From Candidatus Poribacteria bacterium (GTDB lineage: Bacteria > Poribacteria > WGA-4E > WGA-3G), in assembly GCA_026702755.1 (NCBI GenBank), contig JAPPBX010000081.1, positions 1 through 64,000 on the forward strand: a DNA stretch of 64,000 bases, written 5' to 3'. The notes below the pieces were generated by a model, which saw only the letters and a program-made list of their open reading frames with translations, had not been told where the DNA came from and searched no databases. Made by a program: the position numbers and the translations under genes. Numbering within the stretch: position 1 is the stretch's first letter; each line of letters begins with the position of its first letter. This document shows positions 1 through 8,024 of this stretch, piece after piece.

Positions 1-162
1 AAAAAACTTGTCTTAACTTTGCTAAATTGTGGTCTAAATAAACGGTAGCACTTCAAGACATTACAAAAGAATCCTAACAATGCAGATGCGTACATCATTC
101 TTATTGAAACATCAACAGATGAGGTAACACTTGAAGAGGTAATTGGTGAAGTTCCGAAACAT

Positions 163-3012
163 TTGCGGGATATCCCACAAGTTGCATATGCAATCAGTAA
201 TATCGCCAAGCAACGCGGAAACCTTGAAGATGCAAGAAAGTGGCGCGAAATCATGGTAGCACAGGAACAGGAAAACGTTCCTGATTTTAAAGCTGCTCTG
301 GCAGCTATTCTAATTGAGCAAGCGTTGGCTGATCAGCTTACAATGGTTGCCAAGCAATTTGACAAGGCACAAAGGGCACAATTAAGACAAGCAATTGATC
401 TTCTCACAGAGGCATGGGGCTGCATTTCTAGAACCGAATTACGAGGCTTTCGGGTAGGTTGGATTATCAACAGAAGTATGGCACATTTTCATCTTGGGAA
501 AATAAAGGAGACAATAAAGGACCTTGACACAGCCTTAGAAATTGAACCATTAAATCCTGATTTGGTAAAAAAACGAGCTATATTAGCATTTCAGGCTGGA
601 GAAAGAGAAAGTGCCATTGAGTTTTTAGAGAAAATCCAATCTAATTCAGAAGTTCCCGAAATTCCAATTATACTCGCCAATTTCTTATTCGCTGGTAACC
701 GTTTTGAGGAAGCTATTGCAAAACTCAATGATTTTTTAAGCACAAATCCATCTTCGGAATTACAAGAAGAGGCGAATCGTTTACTCATTAGGATTTACAT
801 TTCTCATGGATGTTTTACGGAAGCACAGCAAATTTCCAGAACTATGCGCGAATTGTGTCCAACAAATATATTTTATCTTGTTGACGCTGCTCAGATTTCT
901 AGTGCAACTGGAAAACGCGAGGAAACTCTTTCTCAACTTAAAAAAGCATACGACTATGCCCAAGATAGCGAGGAATTCCTAGAAATCGTGGAGTTGGCTG
1001 ACCAACTATATATCCATGAGCAATTTAAAGAAGCTGCAACACTGTACGAAAAACTTGCGGACACGAACCAAAATTCTGAATTGACACAGTGGCTGCTTAA
1101 AAGTTACTACAACGCTGGTGAAATAGGTAAGGCACTTGAGATTTGCCGTAAACTGCGCGAGAAATACGGAGGACCACTTGAAAACGTATCCAAGATAGAG
1201 TACGAAATTTATGAAAAAATAGGAGATTTAAATAAAGCATTAGCCTTATGTGAAGCGTATCTAAGGACATTTCCAGATGATGCCGACATGCGAATACATC
1301 TCGCTTATGTGTATTACCGCTTAAACGATGTTAAAGAGTTCGAGAATTTGCTAGAAGAAACATTTGACTCGAAAAATCTTCCCCTGCAATCCTGCTTTAA
1401 CCTCGCCCATTTGTACCAGATTGGGTCTAAGCCCGAAAAGGCCTTGGAAATCATGTACGAGGCGCGAAGATCGCATTTCAATGATGCTGATGCCCATTTG
1501 AAATACTTCGGCTTATTTCTTCAAGTTGAAAAACAAATTGGTGAGTTATTGTACCCTACTCAAGTTCAACCCGGAACCGCAATATACCTTGATAATTCCG
1601 GTCAAAAAAACTGGTATATCATTGAGAAGCGTGAAAATGGAGACTACAGATCCGACGAGCTTGACCTTGAACACCCGCTAGCCCAACTTTCACTTGGTAA
1701 ATCTGTAAATGACAAATTATATCTTCAGCAAAATCCATTCGGCGCAGATATTAGACAAATTGCCGACATCAAAAGTAAGTACGTTTACGCATTTCAGGAC
1801 ACTTTACTTAGATTTTCCGAACGTTTTCCAGGTACTCCGGGACTATGGTCTATAAAACTACCCGATTCTAACGAAACAGATGACTCCACGGAATTTCGAC
1901 CACTGTTAGATTCTGTTGATCGGCAACACGAAGCCACTCTTCAGATTTCAAAAGTCTATAAGGAAAACAGACTTCCTATAGGTGCTTTCACAAACTTGGC
2001 AGGCGGTAATGTTTTAGACACTTGGGGTTTTCTAATGAGCAGTCCTGACTTGGGTATTAGGTGTTGTGCAGGGAATCTTGAAGAGAAAATACAAGCACTT
2101 GCTTTACTTGAGAATCCCCAACTCAAACTCGTTGTGGACCTCATTTCACTCATAACCCTACACTGTCTGGAAGCTGCCGATATTGTTGTTAGAGCATTTG
2201 GAAAACTCCGCATTGCTCAATCAACCATTGATGAACTGCAAGGCATTATCAATGAGAGAGAATGTATGTGGTCGGAACGAGAAGGTATGACAGTTGGGAA
2301 ACAAGGAGACCGATATGTAAAACAGATTATCAACCCCGAGGACGCTAAACACGGCATAGAATATCTAAAAGGCATTGTCAAATGGATTAAGGAAAATTGT
2401 GAAGTTGAGCCATGCACCCCGGCACTAGAAATGAACCAATTAGACAAGCGCGAACTCAATAATATGCTTCAACCGCATTTTATTGATACCCTTCTTATTG
2501 CAAATCAACCGGATTATTTGCTCCTTTCGGATGATGGACATCTTAGATTAAATGGAGTATGGACCCAAGTTGTATTAGAACATTGTGTTAATAAAGGTCT
2601 GCTTAGCAAGGCTGAATACGATAAGATGACGATAAAACTGGTTTGTTCGCATTACTATCACACGCAATTCAATTCAGACGTGCTAATCGAAGCAGCAGAA
2701 CAATCGGACTGGAAACCCGTTGAACCTTATAATAGTTTAGTCCAAGTCCTGGGAGGTCAAAGATCAAGTTTAGTTTCAGCATTAAATGTGACAGCCGATT
2801 TTCTCTGTGAACTGTGGGAACAACCGATTCTGCATCACCAAAGCGAATATTTGACTCAAGTCTTGTTGAAAGAACTTACCTCCAACCGGAGAACTCGGGA
2901 AGTGCTTATTCTACTTGCAGAGCAGATCGAAAAAAGGTTTACATTGTACTTGCCAGTTGAAGAACGTATTCTTGAGCAGATCGAGGTATACGCACAAAAA
3001 CATCCATTTTAG
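163..3012 (+). CDS. TPR - GreA/B-C-like - PIN domain protein
   Basis: Predicted RNA-targeting effector or regulator; the exact substrate is unknown. Residues about 1-440 are helical TPR-like repeats. Residues about 466-526 resemble the C-terminal domain of GreA/GreB (pattern ELDLEHPLAQLSLGKSVNDK). From about residue 650 a PIN-type nuclease fold begins (KLVVDLISLITLH, then IAQSTIDEL), ending near residue 787-800 with LLSDDGHLRLN; acidic residues sit where PIN domains bind metal. The first usable start is TTG at 163, but the same frame encodes TPR-like sequence (LQKNPNNADAY) back to a TAG at 46-48, so the true N-terminus is uncertain and the gene may be 5' truncated or frameshifted. TPR-GreAB-C-PIN proteins are known to me from published surveys of bacterial conflict systems; a conflict role here is inference. 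A DUF433/DUF5615 pair follows immediately. Confidence 0.75.
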   Translation: MRDIPQVAYAISNIAKQRGNLEDARKWREIMVAQEQENVPDFKAALAAILIEQALADQLTMVAKQFDKAQRAQLRQAIDLLTEAWGCISRTELRGFRVGWIINRSMAHFHLGKIKETIKDLDTALEIEPLNPDLVKKRAILAFQAGERESAIEFLEKIQSNSEVPEIPIILANFLFAGNRFEEAIAKLNDFLSTNPSSELQEEANRLLIRIYISHGCFTEAQQISRTMRELCPTNIFYLVDAAQISSATGKREETLSQLKKAYDYAQDSEEFLEIVELADQLYIHEQFKEAATLYEKLADTNQNSELTQWLLKSYYNAGEIGKALEICRKLREKYGGPLENVSKIEYEIYEKIGDLNKALALCEAYLRTFPDDADMRIHLAYVYYRLNDVKEFENLLEETFDSKNLPLQSCFNLAHLYQIGSKPEKALEIMYEARRSHFNDADAHLKYFGLFLQVEKQIGELLYPTQVQPGTAIYLDNSGQKNWYIIEKRENGDYRSDELDLEHPLAQLSLGKSVNDKLYLQQNPFGADIRQIADIKSKYVYAFQDTLLRFSERFPGTPGLWSIKLPDSNETDDSTEFRPLLDSVDRQHEATLQISKVYKENRLPIGAFTNLAGGNVLDTWGFLMSSPDLGIRCCAGNLEEKIQALALLENPQLKLVVDLISLITLHCLEAADIVVRAFGKLRIAQSTIDELQGIINERECMWSEREGMTVGKQGDRYVKQIINPEDAKHGIEYLKGIVKWIKENCEVEPCTPALEMNQLDKRELNNMLQPHFIDTLLIANQPDYLLLSDDGHLRLNGVWTQVVLEHCVNKGLLSKAEYDKMTIKLVCSHYYHTQFNSDVLIEAAEQSDWKPVEPYNSLVQVLGGQRSSLVSALNVTADFLCELWEQPILHHQSEYLTQVLLKELTSNRRTREVLILLAEQIEKRFTLYLPVEERILEQIEVYAQKHPF

Positions 3013-3064
3013 AAAACAAACTAAACAACCTGAACACTCTTTCAGTCTCATCTCCAATCGAAAT

Positions 3065-3469
3065 ATGGACATGCAAATTGAAGATTACTTCAACTTTTTA
3101 GCAGAAAACGACATTCGTATTAAGGGAACACGTATAGGTATTGAAACTGTTCTGGACGAGTATATTCATGACGGCAAAACAGCAGAGGCAATCGCTGATC
3201 GTTACCATACGGTTACACTGGAACAGGTCTACGCTACAATCCTATATTATCTGCAAAACCCAGAAAAAGTTGGTGCATATTTGGAAAATTATCTGGAATA
3301 CTGCCGGAAGGCACGAGAAGAATACGAGAAAAATTTGCCCTCCGTTGTTGTTCGTTTGCGTGCGCTTAAAGCAAAAAGGCAGGCTGTTCCTAATAATTCA
3401 CGCCCGAACATCCCGAAAGACGGTTCCGCAAGCACAATACCGTCTTTGCCCAAAAATGAACAGGAATAA
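3065..3469 (+). CDS. DUF433 antitoxin-like protein
   Basis: A 134-residue protein with the DUF433 winged-helix pattern: IRIKGTRIGIETVLDEYIHDGKTAEAIADRY, followed by VTLEQVYATILYYLQNPEKV (residues about 15-75), then a basic and proline-containing tail. DUF433 proteins usually act as DNA-binding antitoxins for PIN-like toxins. The ATG at 3065 is chosen because the conserved domain starts soon after it; the frame is open further upstream but overlaps the preceding gene. No strong ribosome binding site is visible, so translation may be coupled to the gene ending at 3012. The next gene starts 2 bases after the stop, which is typical of a toxin-antitoxin pair. Confidence 0.82.
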   Translation: MDMQIEDYFNFLAENDIRIKGTRIGIETVLDEYIHDGKTAEAIADRYHTVTLEQVYATILYYLQNPEKVGAYLENYLEYCRKAREEYEKNLPSVVVRLRALKAKRQAVPNNSRPNIPKDGSASTIPSLPKNEQE

Positions 3470-3471
3470 AG

Positions 3472-3867
3472 ATGCGTCGGTATTTGTTAGACGAACATAT
3501 CCCACCAATCTTCCGCACGCAATTGCTTTATCATGAACCATCATTAACAGGCTTGGCGATTGGCGATGAAGGCACCCCTGCAAAAAGCACTTCAGACCCT
3601 GAAATCCTAGAGTGGTGTGAGCAGAACGGATTCAACTTGATAACAAATAATCAGAAAAGTATGCCTCAGCATCTCTCTGACCATTTGGCAGCTGGCCGCC
3701 ATGTGCCGGGCATTTTCATAATTAATCTGAAAGCGTCAATCGGATTAATTATTGAACGTCTGATTCCCATTACTGGGGCATCCCATGAAGACGAATATAT
3801 TGGTGAAGACGAATATATAGGTGAAGACGAATATATTGGTCAAATCGTCTTTATCCGACTTAAGTGA
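3472..3867 (+). CDS. DUF5615 PIN-like toxin
   Basis: A 131-residue PIN-like protein of the DUF5615 (Mut7-C-like) type. The N-terminus MRRYLLDEHIPP carries the family acidic motif; EILEWCEQNGFNLITNN and a later GIFIINL segment match the core strands. It starts 2 bases after the DUF433 gene stop, giving the usual antitoxin-toxin order. Predicted role: RNA-cleaving toxin neutralised by the upstream product (family knowledge). The C-terminal region contains three perfect six-residue repeats (GEDEYI-like units) from a DNA tandem repeat at 3787-3840, which inserts an acidic stretch before the final IVFIRLK. This may alter or weaken activity. Confidence 0.82.
   Translation: MRRYLLDEHIPPIFRTQLLYHEPSLTGLAIGDEGTPAKSTSDPEILEWCEQNGFNLITNNQKSMPQHLSDHLAAGRHVPGIFIINLKASIGLIIERLIPITGASHEDEYIGEDEYIGEDEYIGQIVFIRLK
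3787..3840 (+). repeat. 18-bp tandem repeat, three copies, in frame
   Basis: Three near-identical 18-bp units (gaagacgaatatattggt, with one t-to-a change in the middle copy) lie inside the DUF5615 gene. Each unit encodes six residues (EDEYIG), so copy-number change keeps the frame. Confidence 0.95.
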
Positions 3868-3891
3868 GGAAAAGGACGGAAATCTCCCAAA

Positions 3892-4680
3892 TTAGTCCCG
3901 TTCAGTCATCGACTGCTTGAGTGTGCCCCACATTACCGCCAGTTTTCCAATGGGTTCAACCGCCAACGCCAGTGTATGCAATCGCCTCACGTCGGCATCA
4001 CTTAACGCTCCCTCAAAAATAGCAACTTCGTCAATAGCACCGGCGTACCAGATACCGCCCAAGTGCTGTGTGTAGGCGATTGTCGGCTTGTGGGCGGCAC
4101 CGTAAGCGATACTGATTGGATCAGGTGCCGGGGTCGTCTTTTTTAGTTCACCGTCCAAATAGATGCGGACGGACTTTTTGTTCTCAACAACTCCAACGAC
4201 ATGATGCCACTCGCCATCAGCTGGGAACGGTACGTAAGCGGAGGGCCAATGCTTTGCCGCGTTTGCCGTATCCGCGCGAATCCAGATGCCAACGTTATTG
4301 TTATCGAGCAGTTGAATGCCGTAGTTGTATTTGTCATAGATCGGATTTCGTGTGCCAAGGGTCGGTTTAATAATCGCCTCCATCGTCACAGACGGGAAGA
4401 AGAGGTCCTCCCTCATTCGTATCAAATCAACAGCACCGTCAAAATCGAGAGCTTCACTGCGAAACCCATCTATTTGGTTGGGTTTGCCCGTAATGGTTCC
4501 GGTGTTTTTCCCGAAAACATCTTTAATGTCTTTTCCTTGAACGGTGTCTTTGTCAAGGGTCCAAAGTGCCGCAAGCCCCATTTTGACTCTTGGATCCTCG
4601 GCTTTTGCGGACTGAATCACCGTGATAGAAATTACGAAACCGACTAAAAGCAGAACAGAGAGAGACAATTTCGTTTTCAT
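3892..4680 (-). CDS. Secreted LamG-like (concanavalin A fold) domain protein
   Basis: A 262-residue exported protein. Residues 1-28 form a signal peptide (MKTKLSLSVLLLVGFVISI, ending around SAKA). Residues about 35-235 match the LamG/jellyroll type: ALWTLDKDT, EALDFDGAVDLI, SVTMEAIIKP, GEWHHVVGVVENKKSVRIYLDG and GAIDEVAIFEGALSDADVRRL, the last being the usual final strand. Such domains bind carbohydrate or other surface ligands; the ligand cannot be read from the sequence. The gene lies 54 bases downstream of a PhyH-family gene on the same strand and is probably co-transcribed with it. It converges with the DUF5615 gene with only 24 bases between stops. Confidence 0.85.
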   Translation of the reverse strand: MKTKLSLSVLLLVGFVISITVIQSAKAEDPRVKMGLAALWTLDKDTVQGKDIKDVFGKNTGTITGKPNQIDGFRSEALDFDGAVDLIRMREDLFFPSVTMEAIIKPTLGTRNPIYDKYNYGIQLLDNNNVGIWIRADTANAAKHWPSAYVPFPADGEWHHVVGVVENKKSVRIYLDGELKKTTPAPDPISIAYGAAHKPTIAYTQHLGGIWYAGAIDEVAIFEGALSDADVRRLHTLALAVEPIGKLAVMWGTLKQSMTERD

Positions 4681-4734
4681 GGATCGTTCCTCCTTAGATT
4701 CTGAACCTTATCAATCACGCCTTCAAAAACAGTG

Positions 4735-5589
4735 TTAATCGGATTTGGAAACGGGTAGGACATCGCGTTCAACTTCGTGAACCTTGTCGGGAAAAGTCCT
4801 ACCGCGAACCCACATGACGGCGGAACCTCCCTTGGGTTTAGGCGTTGTCCATTCTGCTTGTGCACTGAGGTAGTGGGCAACGAAACTACGGCGGAACCGT
4901 AGGCTATGATTGTCCATGCTCTTATGCAGAAGGTGACTGTGAAACCAGATAACCGCACCGGGTGGCACCTCTACCGCAACACCGTCTTCATCGCGGACAC
5001 CACGTGCCAATTTGAACTCACGTTGTTGTGAACCCTCAAGATCGTCATGCTGAAAAATATCCCATTTATGGCTACCCGGGATAACGTAGAGGCAACCATT
5101 CTCCCGATCTGCGGGGTCAATGGCTGTCCACGTCCCGACAGTCGTTTCCGTCCTAAACCGGGTACGGAAATAGAATTTATCTTGATGCCACGGGAAACCG
5201 AGACCAATCTTGGGTGCTTTCCAGATAAACAACGTATTGATACCGAGAATGTCTGGACCGAGAATGTCAACGATTGGGTCGGTGAGACGCGGATCACGCA
5301 CACGGGCGAGGAATTCTGGGTCGTAGCAGCTCGGAAAATGAATTTTGTGTATGGCGTAGATACCTTGCTGCTCTGCTTTTCCATCTCTAACGAGGGCGTT
5401 CTGATCAATATGTTCAGGCGGAAATGGACGTTTCCGGTCAACAATGTCTTCCGCAACTTGCCGGAACGCATCGTTTTCTTCAGGCGTGAATACGTCCAAG
5501 CGGACCAGATAACCGTTCTCATTCCAATATGCCAATTCGTCTTCACTCAATCCAAAATGCCGATCCTGCGGTGTCGATTCTGTGTTCAT
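4735..5589 (-). CDS. Phytanoyl-CoA dioxygenase (PhyH) family protein
   Basis: Predicted non-haem Fe(II)/2-oxoglutarate oxygenase of 284 residues. The metal site is visible as H135-x-D137 (FPWHQDKFYF) and distal H222 (LLHKSMDNHS), with arginines at 232-234 positioned to bind 2-oxoglutarate; YVIPGSHKWD is a further family hallmark. The N-terminal YWNENGYLVRLDVF is also typical. The substrate is unknown; related proteins hydroxylate small molecules or lipids. It sits between a TonB-dependent receptor gene and a LamG gene on the same strand, so a role in processing an imported or surface-derived compound is possible. It is one of four such genes in the window. Confidence 0.9.
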   Translation of the reverse strand: MNTESTPQDRHFGLSEDELAYWNENGYLVRLDVFTPEENDAFRQVAEDIVDRKRPFPPEHIDQNALVRDGKAEQQGIYAIHKIHFPSCYDPEFLARVRDPRLTDPIVDILGPDILGINTLFIWKAPKIGLGFPWHQDKFYFRTRFRTETTVGTWTAIDPADRENGCLYVIPGSHKWDIFQHDDLEGSQQREFKLARGVRDEDGVAVEVPPGAVIWFHSHLLHKSMDNHSLRFRRSFVAHYLSAQAEWTTPKPKGGSAVMWVRGRTFPDKVHEVERDVLPVSKSD

Positions 5590-5736
5590 TGCGAGCTCCT
5601 GTTTCAGAGTATACGGAACGGATAAAAGAATTTCCGAACCGCCGCAAAAATCATAGCATGTTTTGGGAAAAAGTCAAGAGAAACCAGAACGGTTCAATTA
5701 CCGCGAGGTGGCCTTACAAGAAAGCGGATACGTGCG

Positions 5737-7884
5737 TTAAAATTTATATGTGGCTCCGAAGGTGAAATTAAACGGAAACCGCACGGGACTCTTATACGCC
5801 GAGGTCTCCAAGTCTATCGGAAATTCCTCGGAATCCGCTTTCTTGAATTCCTCAACAAGTTTATCAGGAAAACTGAAATTTATCTTATTTTGGCTGTTAT
5901 AAACATTCCAGACTTCAATGAATTCAGTTACAGGAATGCCCCATTGCGTTCTTTGCCGACTCAACCGAAGATCTAAGCGGTGATACGCTTGAAACGCAGT
6001 GGGCGCAATCGCGCCTGCGACATCAGAGAGGAGTGGATGCATACCGAGCGTGGCGGGATCTTGGATCATTAGGAGTGTGCTTAGAGGAACTGCGGAAGTA
6101 CCGCTTACATATTGCCACTTTGCGCCGATACTGACTTTGGGTCTCGGACTATAGTTGGCAACGAGACTGGCAATGTGTGTATTGTCAAAAAGAAAGGGTT
6201 TGTAGAGCGCGTCGGGGGTCTCACGCCGTTCTGCATGGGTATAGGCGTAAGAGAGCCATCCGAAAAATTTTTCGCTCATACGGTGCTGCAGGAAGATCTC
6301 TGCGCCATTTACAAAGCCAGTGCCTTGATTGCGATATACGGTTGTAATCGGTGTATCCGTGTCATCAAAAAGTGCATCAACATTGACAGATCGAGTGACT
6401 AATTTTTCCATGTCTTTGTAATAAAGCGCGAATTTGAGTTGTGTTTGTGGTGAGAGTTCATGCTCTAATTCGACGACATAGTGTTCGGTTATGCTCGATT
6501 TCAGGGCTCTGTTCCCCTCTGTTTTGAGGACTTGATACGCGAACGGGCTCTGTTCGTATCTACCATAAGCGATTCGGAGGGTAGAGGTCGTCGGGAGTGT
6601 TAAGCTAAGGCTGCCGCGTGGCTGAATTGAGAGTTCCTCCGTCAAATTGAGGTAATCAAACCGCACACCCAGTGCGACTGACAGAAAGGATAGTGGATCG
6701 TAACGTGCTTGTAGGTACCCTTCGGTGTGCTGAAAGTCGTAATTAAATTCGTCAAATTTCTCTTGCCAAACGAGTTTCTCGTCATCAGCACTGATGTTCT
6801 GTGGAAGGAGGGTGTGTGTCCTACTCTCGGCTGGACTGAAGGCGAAGAGAAGTCCTGGTTCAAGTTGAAGTTTCGGAGTGAGCTTGTAGGAGATGTCTTC
6901 GCGAAGGGTATACGTTGGCGTGTTAACTTGGACTGAGTAGATAAATTTTTCACTTGGCGATGCTTCACTTTGGCTTGGATTGCCACCGAAATTGATATTG
7001 AGAAAGTTATAAGAATGCGTAAGTGAAAGATGAGATGTGAGTGTATCGGTGAGATGCGAGCGGAGGTGGATGCCTTCTGCCTGAAACCCGTTCTTGAAAT
7101 AGGCGGAAGAACGTGATGTTTCCTCTGATTCGGTGTTAGAAAAGTCAAAATGATCCGTCGCACCTATACCGTTGACAGTGAGGTGATGTTTTTCGGTGAG
7201 TTGGTATGCAAATTTAAGTTCATAATCCGACCAAGTGGGAAATGTCCAATCAAAGAAAAGTCCGAGTATGAGATTATAGGTTGTGAAACGTCCAGCGACG
7301 GACGCGTAACCCTTGTCCCCGATTTTGGTTTCAAAGAACCCGTGCGGCGATACAAAGTTGAAGTCCAAAACACCGCCCCACTGTTTATTCAAACGTTCGC
7401 GCGTTCGGATGTCAATAACCGATTGCGAATCCAATCCGAATTCTGCACCGTAGCCAGCTGCATACACATAGATGTCTTCAATACTATCAGAGTGCGTCGT
7501 TGAGAAGAATCCACCAAAGTGGAATGGATAACTCAGCGGGGTTCTGTCAAGATAGATGCGTGTATCGCCCGGTGCGCTCCCACGGATATGGAGTGCGCGG
7601 AGAAAATCGTTGGGAACACCAATGCCCGGCAGGGTCATGATTGCTCTGAGCGCGTCACCTCCTGCACTAGGGATCTGGACGAGTTCGCTGCCACGCATCT
7701 CTTTACGACTGATCGTTGGCAGAAGGCGTTGCCCTTCCACAATCACAGTTTCAAGTTGGACACCCGTTCCAACGGACTGTTCGGTGCTTTCCGGTGTATC
7801 CTCTTGAGCAGGGTTCGTTTCGGCAAACACAGAGAACGGCATCATGATCCCAATAGATAGGACAAAGAATAAGCAAGATTTCAT
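5737..7884 (-). CDS. TonB-dependent outer membrane receptor
   Basis: A 715-residue outer membrane protein. A signal peptide occupies residues 1-21 (MKSCLFFVLSIGIMMPFSVFA). The plug domain follows at about 45-150 (ELVQIPSAGGDALRAIMTLPG, LHIRGSAPGDTRIYLDRTPL). The remainder has alternating beta strands of a barrel and ends in aromatic FNFTFGATYKF, the usual C-terminal outer-membrane signal. Predicted role: energised uptake of an unidentified ligand. The gene lies 140 bases downstream of the membrane-linked ECF sigma gene on the same strand, an arrangement consistent with sigma-controlled receptor expression. The ligand cannot be inferred. Confidence 0.9.
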   Translation of the reverse strand: MKSCLFFVLSIGIMMPFSVFAETNPAQEDTPESTEQSVGTGVQLETVIVEGQRLLPTISRKEMRGSELVQIPSAGGDALRAIMTLPGIGVPNDFLRALHIRGSAPGDTRIYLDRTPLSYPFHFGGFFSTTHSDSIEDIYVYAAGYGAEFGLDSQSVIDIRTRERLNKQWGGVLDFNFVSPHGFFETKIGDKGYASVAGRFTTYNLILGLFFDWTFPTWSDYELKFAYQLTEKHHLTVNGIGATDHFDFSNTESEETSRSSAYFKNGFQAEGIHLRSHLTDTLTSHLSLTHSYNFLNINFGGNPSQSEASPSEKFIYSVQVNTPTYTLREDISYKLTPKLQLEPGLLFAFSPAESRTHTLLPQNISADDEKLVWQEKFDEFNYDFQHTEGYLQARYDPLSFLSVALGVRFDYLNLTEELSIQPRGSLSLTLPTTSTLRIAYGRYEQSPFAYQVLKTEGNRALKSSITEHYVVELEHELSPQTQLKFALYYKDMEKLVTRSVNVDALFDDTDTPITTVYRNQGTGFVNGAEIFLQHRMSEKFFGWLSYAYTHAERRETPDALYKPFLFDNTHIASLVANYSPRPKVSIGAKWQYVSGTSAVPLSTLLMIQDPATLGMHPLLSDVAGAIAPTAFQAYHRLDLRLSRQRTQWGIPVTEFIEVWNVYNSQNKINFSFPDKLVEEFKKADSEEFPIDLETSAYKSPVRFPFNFTFGATYKF

Positions 7885-8024
7885 AGGTGAGTTTCAACTT
7901 CCTTTAGGATAGGTTGTGAACAGTGTAAACAGAATGAGATACTTGAAAATCGTTAATCTCAGCATGCTGAATAGCGCGCTTTGTCTATGCGGCCACACAA
8001 GCGTTTGCGGATAACGCCGAAACC

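Noticed and set aside
4201-4647. Plus-strand frame opposite the LamG gene
   Set aside because: It lacks family motifs and lies fully antisense to a clear signal-peptide and LamG protein.
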